Shown: positions 1-6,560, numbered from the stretch's first letter. The stretch: 7,052 nucleotides of DNA from an uncultured Ilumatobacter sp. (GCA_937891565.1 CALAHA010000134.1:1-7052); one strand, 5' to 3'. Made by a program: numbers and translations. The notes: a model not told the origin generated them from the letters alone.

Positions 1-1263
1 CCAGCTTGGCAGGGTGCAGCCCACACACCGGCGGCAGGACAGCCGACGTCTTCGTTCGGAGCTGGCCAGACCGACTTCGTCGCCGACGCACGGCCGCCCG
101 AACGCGGTGGCCCGGGTGCCGCTGCAGTTGCCTCGATCGTCTTGGTTCTGTTCCTGGTGATTGGTGCGATCGTCTTTTTCGCGACTCGCAGCGACGACAG
201 CGGTGAGATCGTTATCACCGACAACGCAGCGGCGATCACGCTCACCATCGAGCGCATTGCTGCAAACTCCGACCCGATTCCAGCGTCGATTATCGCTGAG
301 ATCACTGGCCCCGTCGACGCGCCCGAAGCCTTCATCTGGCTGGCACCCGTCAACGCCGTTGCACCAGATGCCGCCACAGCGGCCACCGATGCCAACGGCG
401 AGGCCGTATTCCAATGGGCGCCGCTCGACCGAATCGATCAATCGTCAGAATGGCGATCAAACGTCGTGCTGCAGGAAGAACTGCGGCCCAACGAGACGCT
501 CGCTGCCATCACTTATGCGTGCTCCCTGAACCGATCGGACAGAGTCGGTGGCGAGACGACATTGAGTATCTCGGTTGCTGCCGAAATCGAAACCGCGCCG
601 GTGACCGAGCCCCGTGGTGTGTCGTATCGCTTCCCCGGCCACGACTTCCTGCCAGGCGATCGTGTTCGCTGCGAGATTGTCGCAGGTGAACTGAATGTCG
701 CTCCGACGACCATGCTCGCTCCGGAGACGACACTCGAATCCACGACCACGGTCGTTCCTGAAACGACCCTGGTCTCAACGACGGTCCCGGTGGCCCCGGT
801 TACAACGCAGCCGCCGGCAACGACGGCAGCCCCGACCACCACGCAAGCTCCTGCGACCAACGTCATGACGACCATCGACGCTCGTTCTGACCTGTCGACC
901 TTGCGCAACCTGATCGATCGTGCGGGCCTGCGTGAGCAACTGAGCCGTGACGACGTGCGGCTCACACTGCTGGCGCCTGACAACGATGCAATCACTGCCT
1001 TCCTCGCCGAAGACGGTGCACCGGACCTGAACGATGCGGCCGAAGCAAGAACGTTTGTCCTCTCCTATGTCTTCGTCGGCGACATCCTTGAGTCGAGCGA
1101 TATGGCTGCTCGGAGCGAGTTGCCGTTTGAAGAAGGGCCGCCTCGGGCCGTCGATGTCACCGTCTCACCAATCACGGTGGGTGGCGCCCCAGTGATTGCC
1201 GTCGACGAGCTCACTGATTTGGCAGTCGTGCACACACTCGGGTCGACCTTTGTCAGCAGTTGA
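1..1263 (+). CDS. Membrane-anchored protein with C-terminal fasciclin (FAS1) domain, 5'-truncated
   Basis: The frame is open from base 1 to the TGA at 1261-1263 (420 visible residues), so the real start lies upstream of the window and the TTG at 142, inside the membrane helix, is not a credible start. In order: a cytoplasmic-looking Ala/Pro/Gly-rich stretch (visible residues 1-39), one hydrophobic helix (about 40-61) followed by an Arg, then a beta-rich region of unknown family (about 66-232). That region has two cysteines (C174, C224) that could form a disulfide outside the cell. A Thr/Pro-rich linker (about 235-287) leads to a FAS1-like domain (about 288-420) with the recognisable TLLAPDNDAI box and the terminal VVHTLGSTF strand. 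FAS1 domains usually mediate adhesion or protein-protein contact at the cell surface. The His of the usual Tyr-His motif seems replaced (SYVFVG). The gene converges with the enolase-superfamily gene 33 bp downstream. Domain assignment is good; the exact role is unknown. Confidence 0.85.
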   Translation, partial: PAWQGAAHTPAAGQPTSSFGAGQTDFVADARPPERGGPGAAAVASIVLVLFLVIGAIVFFATRSDDSGEIVITDNAAAITLTIERIAANSDPIPASIIAEITGPVDAPEAFIWLAPVNAVAPDAATAATDANGEAVFQWAPLDRIDQSSEWRSNVVLQEELRPNETLAAITYACSLNRSDRVGGETTLSISVAAEIETAPVTEPRGVSYRFPGHDFLPGDRVRCEIVAGELNVAPTTMLAPETTLESTTTVVPETTLVSTTVPVAPVTTQPPATTAAPTTTQAPATNVMTTIDARSDLSTLRNLIDRAGLREQLSRDDVRLTLLAPDNDAITAFLAEDGAPDLNDAAEARTFVLSYVFVGDILESSDMAARSELPFEEGPPRAVDVTVSPITVGGAPVIAVDELTDLAVVHTLGSTFVSS

Positions 1264-1296
1264 GTACTTGAGTAGCTGAGCTCGGCGCGCAAGGCA

Positions 1297-2496
1297 TTAC
1301 CGGATCGGAGTGGGGTGCATGCCGAGGTGCAGGTCGGTGGCGTCGTCTGGGTCTGGCACGTACGGGTTCGCCAGGGCAACGGCTTCATTCAAGGCGGTGC
1401 CGAGGCCGGGCTCGCGTGACGGGATCACTTGGCCGTCTTCCCACTGGATTGGGTTTGTCAATAGCTCAGCGTGGAAGCCGGTCCAGTCTTGGATGCCTTC
1501 GATCATCAAGAGGTTCGGGAGGGTCACCGCGAGCTGGATGTTGGCTGCCCCGAGGATCGGACCGGAGTAGAGATGCGGCGCGATCTGGCAGCCGGACGCC
1601 TCGGCGATCGCTGCGATTTTCTTCGCCGCGAGGATGCCACCACACCGCCCGAGGTTGGGCTGCCAGATGGATGCAGCCTGATGCCGAGCGAGCGCAGCGA
1701 ACTCGGTGATCGTGGTGAGCCGCTCGCCCGTTGCCACCGGGATGGTTGTCTGTCGTGCAACGCGAGCCATCTCTTGCGGGGCATCGGCGACGGTCGGCTC
1801 TTCGAACCAGAGCGGATCGAATTGTTCGAGTTGGCGGGCCAGCCGGATCGCTCCGGCAGCGGTGAACTGGCCGTGGGTACCAAACAACAAGTCGGCTCGA
1901 TCGCCGACGGCCTCACGAATCGCTCCGGTGATCGCGACTGATTGGCTGATGTCATCGAGGCTCGGCATGTGGCCGTCGAATGCGGTGTATGGCCCGGCTG
2001 GGTCGAACTTCACCGCATCGAACCCGCGGCTTACCTCGAAGGCTGCCTGCTCGGCGGCCTGGGACGGGTTGCTGTAGACGTCGGGCCGTTCGGCATTTGG
2101 GTAGAGATACGTGTAGGTCCGCAGCGTGTCGTGGACACGCCCGCCGAGCAGGTCGCTGATCGGCTTGTCCGCGTCCTTGCCAACGATGTCCCAGCAGGCC
2201 ATCTCGATGCCGCTCATGATGCCGACGAGCGTCGGGTCGGGGCGCAGGGAATATCCACTTGAATACATCTGCCGCCAGAGCAGTTCGATTCGATTCGGGT
2301 CGGCATCAACGACCCACCGCTCGGCGATGTCGTCGACCATTGTCGCCACGGTGTTCGGGCCAACACTGGCGACATAGATCTCGCCATAGCCGACCACGCC
2401 CGTATCGGTCGTGAGTTTGACGACAATGAAGTACTTACCACCGAAGTGTGGAGGCTTGTTTCCGATGACGAACGTGCTGCAGTCAGTGATCTTCAC
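1297..2496 (-). CDS. Mandelate racemase / muconate lactonizing (enolase superfamily) protein, putative sugar-acid dehydratase
   Basis: A complete 399-aa protein, the usual length for this superfamily, with an N-terminal capping domain (about 1-125) and a beta/alpha-barrel (about 130-375). Members abstract the proton alpha to a carboxylate with a Mg2+-stabilised enolate; many dehydrate aldonic acids such as galactonate. Landmarks are K163 in VKFDPAGP, H208 in GTHGQF, E232 in WFEEPT, E258 in ATGERL, N281 in QPNLGRCGG, H308 in APHLYSGP and E333. The 26-residue spacing between positions 206, 232 and 258 matches the three metal-ligand positions, but the first is Gly (G206) rather than Asp, and the Asp of the Asp-His dyad is N281. 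I recall 'GTHGQFT' and 'FDPAGPYT' from other uncharacterised members, so this is probably a subfamily trait rather than decay. The start is GTG with AGGGTGG just upstream. It is divergent from the thioesterase. The substrate cannot be named from sequence alone. Confidence 0.9.
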   Translation of the reverse strand: MKITDCSTFVIGNKPPHFGGKYFIVVKLTTDTGVVGYGEIYVASVGPNTVATMVDDIAERWVVDADPNRIELLWRQMYSSGYSLRPDPTLVGIMSGIEMACWDIVGKDADKPISDLLGGRVHDTLRTYTYLYPNAERPDVYSNPSQAAEQAAFEVSRGFDAVKFDPAGPYTAFDGHMPSLDDISQSVAITGAIREAVGDRADLLFGTHGQFTAAGAIRLARQLEQFDPLWFEEPTVADAPQEMARVARQTTIPVATGERLTTITEFAALARHQAASIWQPNLGRCGGILAAKKIAAIAEASGCQIAPHLYSGPILGAANIQLAVTLPNLLMIEGIQDWTGFHAELLTNPIQWEDGQVIPSREPGLGTALNEAVALANPYVPDPDDATDLHLGMHPTPIR

Positions 2497-2541
2497 CCCA
2501 CCACCCTGCCAGAGATCTGGCGCGATGCTAGGCCTTCGTGA

Positions 2542-2555
2542 CGAGAGATCTCTCG
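2542..2555. promoter_or_regulatory. Perfect 14-bp palindrome in divergent promoter region (candidate operator)
   Basis: CGAGAGATCTCTCG reads identically on both strands. It sits in the 99-bp region between the divergent enolase-superfamily and thioesterase genes. Its AGAGATCT core (2544-2551) recurs at 2511-2518, 33 bp away or close to three helical turns, next to the enolase start. A weak -10-like CATAAC at 2568-2573 could serve the thioesterase, which would place the palindrome over its -35 region. A dimeric repressor or activator could bind here; which family is unknown. Confidence 0.4.
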
Positions 2556-2595
2556 GAGTTGGCTCGGCATAACGATTTCTGCCACGGTCTTGTCC

Positions 2596-3435
2596 GTGAG
2601 TACACCGTTTGAATTGTTGGCACTCGAGCAGGGCGACACCCCAACAAGCTTTCGTCTCCCGGCAGCGGCGGCGTTGACTACGCCGTTCGACTTTCTCTAC
2701 GGCGGCTCCGGCATCGCCGCATCGGTCGAAGCTGCTGAGCGGGTCACTGGTCGCCCGCTGATCTGGATCACCACGCAGTTCCTGACCAATGCGGCCACGG
2801 GGCAGACCGTTGACATCGATGTCGATGTCGCAATTGCCGGTCGAGCCACATCGCAGGTCCTCGTCACGGCGCGAGTCGAGGGTGCTCTCATGCTGTCATC
2901 GACGTGTGCGCACACGAGCCGCCCCGATGGCGATGTCGAGCAGTTCCACACGATGCCGTCCGTGCCATCGCCTGACGAGTGCAGCGAGATGGTCGAGCCG
3001 TTTGAACTTGGTGCCGACCGACCTGCGGCGTTCTATGACGCAATGGAGCGCCGAGTCGCTGCGGGGGAGATCGTTTTTGACGACACACGCACGCCGCAAC
3101 GCGGCCTCATTGCCATGTGGTGTCGTCTCCGTCATGAGCCGATCGGCTCGGCTGCCACGTTGGCCTATGTTGCTGACGTCGTGCCACTGGGTGTGTGTGT
3201 TGCTCTCGGCAGACCTCTTGGTGGCACGAGCATCGACAACACGTTGCGGATGGTCCGGACCGACGTCGCAACCGAGTGGGTGCTGCTCGAGATCGTGCCT
3301 GATTCGTTCCAACGTTCGATCGGCCACGGGACCGTGAGGGTGTGGGCCGAGTCAGGCGAACTCCTGGCTGTTGCGCAGCAGACCTGCATCATTCGCGCAT
3401 CACACATGCCATCACCCGTGCCGTCACCCATGTAG
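2596..3435 (+). CDS. TesB-like acyl-CoA thioesterase (double hotdog fold)
   Basis: The 279-aa product resembles the actinobacterial TesB / 4HBT_3 thioesterases, which hydrolyse acyl-CoA to free acid and CoA in the cytoplasm. The first hotdog half (about 15-115) carries FLYGGSGIAASVEAAE, the 'GG' plus helix signature, then a WITTQFL strand and a GRATSQV strand. The second half (about 150-267) has SIDNTLRM, where D214 corresponds to the catalytic Asp of TesB, and AVAQQTCIIR, where Q262 corresponds to the catalytic Gln. S241 is the likely third residue where E. coli TesB has Thr. The GTG at 2596 gives MSTPFELL; an in-frame TTG at 2590 would add two residues, and neither has a clear ribosome site. 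The tail MPSPVPSPM comes from a 12-bp near-repeat (3406-3429). The gene is divergent from the enolase-superfamily gene and may share its control region. The acyl substrate is unknown; membership is fairly sure, activity inferred. Confidence 0.85.
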   Translation: MSTPFELLALEQGDTPTSFRLPAAAALTTPFDFLYGGSGIAASVEAAERVTGRPLIWITTQFLTNAATGQTVDIDVDVAIAGRATSQVLVTARVEGALMLSSTCAHTSRPDGDVEQFHTMPSVPSPDECSEMVEPFELGADRPAAFYDAMERRVAAGEIVFDDTRTPQRGLIAMWCRLRHEPIGSAATLAYVADVVPLGVCVALGRPLGGTSIDNTLRMVRTDVATEWVLLEIVPDSFQRSIGHGTVRVWAESGELLAVAQQTCIIRASHMPSPVPSPM

Positions 3436-3490
3436 TGCTGATGGCGATGTCAGCGAGGCGCTCGATTGGTCGTGTCTGCTGATCTTGTAT

Positions 3491-4018
3491 TCAGGATTCG
3501 GTGTTGATGGGGGCAGCGGGGATGCCGTCGTTCACGAGTGACCGGAGCAGCTCGGGGAGGGCGGCCGGAGCGAACCCGATGTCGGAGCCGGCCATGATCT
3601 CGTCGTAGCTCCACCACTTCATCTCGTGGACTCGTTCGGCGCGCATCTGCTCCCAGCCAATTCCGGGATTCGCCTCGAAATGCTCGGTGCGGATGAGGTA
3701 GATCTCGCCGCGCTGGCCGTCGTAGCTGCCGTCGGCGAATGGGATGATGTGCTCACGGGTCCAAATATGTGGACCGATCTCGGGATCGTGCAGCCCGGTT
3801 TCCTCGACGAGTTCTCGGCGTAGTGCGGTGAGATGGTCTTCGCCTGGGTCGAGGCCGCCACCTGGCAGTGCCCAGACGTGACGAGTTGGAAACTCAAACC
3901 GAACCATCAACAGGTCGTTCTCTGGCGTGAGAATGACGGCGCGAACGGCCTGGCGGATGCGCAGCGCTGGTGTGTTGTCGGTGTTGTCGGTGTTGGCGGT
4001 GTTGGCAGTGTCGGCCAC
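3491..4018 (-). CDS. Nudix hydrolase
   Basis: With the GTG at 4018 as start, the product is 175 aa. The Nudix box G-x5-E-x7-RE-L-x-EE-x-GL spans residues 54-76 (G54, E60, R68-E69, E72-E73, G75) and is complete, so the Mg2+-dependent cleavage of a nucleoside diphosphate linked to another moiety (NDP-X) should be intact. The core beta strands start at about residue 20 (RQAVRAVILT), with WALPGG just before the box and a family-like tail (ERVHEMKWWSYDEI). The upstream DUF3039 gene stops at 4021, leaving 2 nt before this GTG, which fits translational coupling; GAAAGA upstream is a weak ribosome site. A longer reading from ATG 4087 is possible but would run 67 bp into DUF3039. The N-terminus carries five [A/D][D/N]T tripeptides encoded by a 9-bp tandem repeat. 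Substrate unknown. Confidence 0.88.
   Translation of the reverse strand: MADTANTANTDNTDNTPALRIRQAVRAVILTPENDLLMVRFEFPTRHVWALPGGGLDPGEDHLTALRRELVEETGLHDPEIGPHIWTREHIIPFADGSYDGQRGEIYLIRTEHFEANPGIGWEQMRAERVHEMKWWSYDEIMAGSDIGFAPAALPELLRSLVNDGIPAAPINTES
3972..4016. repeat. 9-bp tandem repeat, five units, within Nudix N-terminus
   Basis: The plus strand reads GTGTTGTCG twice, then GTGTTGGCG, GTGTTGGCA and a diverged GTGTCGGCC. On the coding (minus) strand these give ADT-ANT-ANT-DNT-DNT directly after the proposed GTG start. The unit is a multiple of three, so changes in copy number would lengthen or shorten a flexible N-terminal tail without breaking the frame. Confidence 0.8.
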
Positions 4019-4020
4019 CG

Positions 4021-4311
4021 TCAGTCTTTCGGTGAATCGCTGAGACCGTCGTTGAACTCTTTGTAGAGCCCGTACATCGCTTTGCACTCCTCGCAGACGG
4101 GGAGCTGCTTCGGATCGCGTGATGGCACCCAGGTGAAACCACAGAGGGCCTCGACGGGCGTGCCCATGACGCGGGCTTCCAGCACGACAGCGGCGGCGTT
4201 TTCGCCTCGTTTGACCTTGACGATGTGTGCAGCGGTCGGTTCGGCGGTTTCGGTCTGCTCGTCGGTGAGTAGATCAGTGTCGCGCACCGGCATGGTTTCC
4301 AGATCCGTCAT
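4021..4311 (-). CDS. DUF3039 domain-containing protein (putative zinc-binding)
   Basis: This 96-aa protein matches the small actinobacterial DUF3039 family as I remember it. It has an acidic, Thr/Glu-rich N-terminus (1-28), then a compact domain with AHIVK (H29), ALCGFTWVPSRDP (C57) and LPVCEECKAMY (C73, C76). The CxxC pair plus C57, perhaps with H29, looks like one zinc site; this is inferred from spacing. No enzymatic residues are evident and the family function is, to my knowledge, undetermined. ATG 4311 is the longest start; ATG 4293 (MPVRDTD) is an alternative, and neither has a strong ribosome site. Its TGA lies 2 nt before the Nudix GTG, so the two genes are probably one transcript with this gene first. 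It is divergent from the small membrane-protein ORF across a 46-bp region with dyad symmetry. Confidence 0.85.
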   Translation of the reverse strand: MTDLETMPVRDTDLLTDEQTETAEPTAAHIVKVKRGENAAAVVLEARVMGTPVEALCGFTWVPSRDPKQLPVCEECKAMYGLYKEFNDGLSDSPKD

Positions 4312-4337
4312 ATGGTCAGTGAATCACATTCTGCAGC

Positions 4338-4353
4338 TCACGGGGTACCGTGA
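4338..4353. promoter_or_regulatory. Inverted repeat TCACGG-N4-CCGTGA in divergent intergenic region
   Basis: Six-base arms are separated by GGTA. The element sits 4 bp before the small ORF start and 26 bp before the DUF3039 start. A second short dyad, GTGA-A-TCAC, lies at 4319-4327 and shares the GTGA/TCAC half-site. It could be an operator acting on both directions, or an RNA hairpin at the 5' end of the small-ORF transcript. No regulator can be named. Confidence 0.35.
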
Positions 4354-4357
4354 AGGG

Positions 4358-4495
4358 ATGCTCATTACCATTGTCGTCACGGTCGCAGCAGTGGTTGCTG
4401 CTGCGGGCGCCGTGATTGCTGGTGAACGTCGCGATGACGAACGGCGTCTGCCGATTCCCGTTCGGGTCAAGCCGCAGCGTCGTCCACAAGACTGA
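4358..4495 (+). CDS. Probable 45-aa single-pass membrane protein
   Basis: ATG to TGA gives 45 aa: a hydrophobic helix at residues 1-22 (Val/Ala-rich, with G17), then a charged tail with seven Arg, one Lys and five acidic residues, ending in a Pro/Arg-rich stretch. The positive-inside rule predicts N-terminus out and tail in the cytoplasm. The same frame stays open upstream to 4082, but that part is antisense to DUF3039 and the ATG marks the natural start. AAGGG is present but ends directly at the ATG, too close for normal ribosome pairing, so initiation is uncertain. It lies 88 bp before the MFS gene on the same strand and could be co-transcribed. No family recognised; small size makes this a moderate call. 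Confidence 0.5.
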   Translation: MLITIVVTVAAVVAAAGAVIAGERRDDERRLPIPVRVKPQRRPQD

Positions 4496-4501
4496 CCCGC
4501 C

Positions 4502-4517
4502 TCGCTCCAGTGAGCGA
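4502..4517 (+). other. Short hairpin (6-bp stem, 4-nt loop) after small ORF
   Basis: TCGCTC-CAGT-GAGCGA begins 6 nt after the small ORF stop and lies 66 bp before the MFS start. No T-run follows, so it is not a standard intrinsic terminator. It may separate or attenuate expression of the two genes, or be chance. Confidence 0.2.
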
Positions 4518-4583
4518 TCCGCCGACACATGACACAGCACTCCGTGTGATTGTGATTGCCTCTGATGGGGCACAGTGATTGAG

Positions 4584-5906
4584 ATGGCAAGGAATCTGAG
4601 CAGGACGAGCACGGCGTTCTCGTCCCTCAAGATTCCCGACTACCGGCGCCTCTGGTGGGCCGGAACGTTCTCGTTCATGGCTGTTCAGATGCAGTTTCTG
4701 CTCCGTGGCATTCTCGCTTGGGACCTGACTGGACGCGATGGAGCGATCGGCTTCATCTACCTCGTGTTCGGGTTCACCATGTTGATTGCCACACCACTTG
4801 GCGGCGTTGCTGCCGATCGGCTGTCGAAGCGAACAGTGATGCTGTGGAGTCAACTCGTGCTGAGTCTGGCCGCTGTTGGAATGGGTGCAGCCGTTGTCGC
4901 CGGTGTCGAACAGTTCTGGATGCTCGCCGTTGCCGGGTTCTTGCAGGGCTCGGCATTCGGTTTTTATGGGCCGGCTCGAGTGGCGTTTACCACCGAACTC
5001 GTTGGACGTGAGCAGGTGGGTAATGCGATCACTTTGTCGCTCTTGAGCATGAACGGCACCCGAGTGATTGCGCCGTCGTTCGCCGGAGCGCTTGCCGGTG
5101 TTGCGATCTTTGGGATTGGCGGGGCCTACATGGTCGCTGGCGGGCTCTCGGTGCTCTCGTTCTTGGCTGTACTGCGTCTGCCGAAGGTGCCGTCGGTCAA
5201 CCGCAATGGACCAACGAACCCGTTCGTCGAAATTTACAATGGCGTCCGCTACGTCTCTGAACGCAAACATCTCCGACGGCTCCTGATCAGCTCATTTCTC
5301 GTCATCATGTTCGGCTTCAACTATGTGGTGTTCATCCCGGCGCTGGTCAAAGACACGTTTGACCTCGACAATGACACTTGGGTCGGCCTGCTCAGCTCGG
5401 CATCGTCGGTCGGTGCGCTCGCCGTCGGATTCTGGCTTGCTCGCCGGGCCGATCAGCCAGGTCGCTGGCGTGTCATGGTGATCACTGGCACCATCTTTGG
5501 GACCGGCGTGGTTGCTCTTGCCGTCGCTCCCGATTTTTGGTTGGCCATGGCCGTCGTTGTGGCCATCGGCGGTGGAACCAGCGGTTACCAGACCCTGTCG
5601 AATGCCATTGCACTCAACCTTGCCGAGCCTTCCCACCAGGGTCGTGTGCAATCATTACTCCAGCTCAGCTTTGCTGGCTTTGGCATTGCTGCACTTCCAC
5701 TCGGCCTCCTCGCCGAAGCGATTGGACGACGTCAAACAATGGTTGCCATGGGGCTCGCAGCGACTGTGGCAATTGTTGTGTACTGGGTACTCGAGGGCAG
5801 CGATGCGGAAACGATCGAGGCTGGGATCCCACACGAATCAGCACCGGCGCCGAGCGAGGTGCCACCCAGCTCCGTTAGCTACGAATCGATGCGATTTCCG
5901 CGCTGA
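4584..5906 (+). CDS. MFS transporter (MFS_3 / EntS-like exporter)
   Basis: The 440-aa polytopic protein has about 12 hydrophobic segments in two halves joined by a cytoplasmic linker around residues 198-235. The opening FSSLKIPDYRRLWWAG before TM1, and motif A as GGVAADRLSKR (about 73-83) between TM2 and TM3, are typical of the MFS_3 drug/siderophore exporter group. A weaker motif-A relative (WLARRADQPGR) occupies the matching loop of the second half, and NGTRVIAPSFAGALAG resembles the TM5 antiporter motif. These exporters use the proton gradient to expel small molecules; the substrate is unknown. ATG 4584 gives MARNLSRT; a GTG at 4575 would add three residues. Neither has a convincing ribosome site. 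The C-terminal ~35 residues are Pro/Ser/Glu-rich and cytoplasmic. Its last 32 bp overlap the end of the convergent HD gene. No neighbour indicates a biosynthetic cargo. Confidence 0.9.
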   Translation: MARNLSRTSTAFSSLKIPDYRRLWWAGTFSFMAVQMQFLLRGILAWDLTGRDGAIGFIYLVFGFTMLIATPLGGVAADRLSKRTVMLWSQLVLSLAAVGMGAAVVAGVEQFWMLAVAGFLQGSAFGFYGPARVAFTTELVGREQVGNAITLSLLSMNGTRVIAPSFAGALAGVAIFGIGGAYMVAGGLSVLSFLAVLRLPKVPSVNRNGPTNPFVEIYNGVRYVSERKHLRRLLISSFLVIMFGFNYVVFIPALVKDTFDLDNDTWVGLLSSASSVGALAVGFWLARRADQPGRWRVMVITGTIFGTGVVALAVAPDFWLAMAVVVAIGGGTSGYQTLSNAIALNLAEPSHQGRVQSLLQLSFAGFGIAALPLGLLAEAIGRRQTMVAMGLAATVAIVVYWVLEGSDAETIEAGIPHESAPAPSEVPPSSVSYESMRFPR

Positions 5907-6543
5907 CGTTCGCCCTCGCCGACGCTTCCCATAGTTCACGACCGGTGGCAGTGGCGTAGATCGAATCGCGGTCAAGAAAGGCCTGCATCACGGCGATTCG
6001 GCCATCGTTCCACTCGCGATCATCGAGATGGGTGTACTCATCGCGAACCGCTTTGGCGTACCGGGCGTACTCGGTCTCGTCGGCGCCGAGGATCGCAAGG
6101 TCGGCGTCGTTCATGACGGCAGCATCGCTGCTGAGCGGGTTGAGGTGATTCTTGGTGCCTTCGATCAGCCCAGCAACAGCGTCGGCACGATCATCAGCCC
6201 AACCGAGCGCAATGAGATCGCGACGCGCCAGGCGGGCACTCGCCCTCTCGTTGGCCGGATGCTGGGGCTCGTAGACGGCGTCGTGATAGAGCACAGCAGC
6301 GATGATGGCGCCCAGGTCATTTACCTGTTCGTGTTCGGTGAGGGCAGCAATCGAAGCGAGTACGGCCTCGACGTGGCCGATCTTGTGGTAACGGCGTTGG
6401 CGTTCGCGGTACCGAATCACCAGGCGGTCGAGGAGGTCGCTTCCGGCGCCGAGGTGTTCGGCCCAGGCGAGCTCGACGGGTGTCGGGGGCCGGTCAGCCG
6501 CGTCAGTTGCAGTGTCGCGGTTGGCGTCATTGTGTGTGGTCAC
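5875..6543 (-). CDS. HD-superfamily metal-dependent phosphohydrolase (COG4339-like)
   Basis: With the GTG at 6543 the protein has 222 aa. Its HD-type landmarks are RYHKIGH (H53, H57), AAVLYHDAVYEP (H87-D88), NER (N98-E99), GTKNHL (H133) and NDADLAILG (D148). This order matches the predicted metal-dependent phosphohydrolases of the COG4339 type: cytoplasmic helical proteins that bind one or two divalent metals and probably cleave a phosphoester or pyrophosphate. The substrate is not established. The frame stays open to 6729, but that extension is Arg-rich, lacks conservation and lies antisense to DUF4031, so the GTG after ACTGCACCC is preferred; no Shine-Dalgarno is seen. The 3' end overlaps the MFS coding end by 32 bp. 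It is divergent from DUF4031 with only 17 bp between start codons. Confidence 0.85.
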   Translation of the reverse strand: MTTHNDANRDTATDAADRPPTPVELAWAEHLGAGSDLLDRLVIRYRERQRRYHKIGHVEAVLASIAALTEHEQVNDLGAIIAAVLYHDAVYEPQHPANERASARLARRDLIALGWADDRADAVAGLIEGTKNHLNPLSSDAAVMNDADLAILGADETEYARYAKAVRDEYTHLDDREWNDGRIAVMQAFLDRDSIYATATGRELWEASARANVSAEIASIRS

Positions 6544-6560
6544 GGGTGCAGTCTGGCAGC

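Noticed and set aside
513..995. 160-aa minus-strand ORF opposite the FAS1 protein
   Set aside because: Its Val/Ser/Gly repeats are the complement of the Thr/Pro linker on the plus strand.
1264..1296. Terminator between the converging FAS1 and enolase-superfamily genes
   Set aside because: Only a small GAGCTC palindrome without loop or T-run is present.
3188..3200. GT-rich simple repeat in the thioesterase
   Set aside because: It is short, encodes a normal hydrophobic strand (LGVCVALG), and a length change would break a well-conserved gene, so it is unlikely to be a functional phase switch.
3436..3490. Terminator between the converging thioesterase and Nudix genes
   Set aside because: No stem longer than four Watson-Crick pairs and no T-run could be found.
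3972..4016. CRISPR-like or other mobile repeat
   Set aside because: The 9-bp contiguous units have no spacers and code in frame for simple tripeptides.
4019..4087. Longer Nudix start at ATG 4087
   Set aside because: It would overlap DUF3039 by 67 bp with an Arg/Gln-rich segment that does not look like Nudix sequence; the GTG at 4018 gives normal spacing.
4082..4357. Upstream extension of the small membrane ORF
   Set aside because: This portion is antisense to DUF3039, Ser/Arg/Val-rich and featureless; only the part from ATG 4358 looks like a protein.
4546..4581. Three GTGATT direct repeats before the MFS gene
   Set aside because: Spacing is irregular (6 and 23 bp) and the last copy overlaps the possible GTG start; not distinguishable from chance.
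4467..5270. 267-aa minus-strand ORF opposite the MFS gene
   Set aside because: It is His/Arg/Glu/Asn-rich low-order sequence with no domain, fully antisense to a clear 12-helix transporter.
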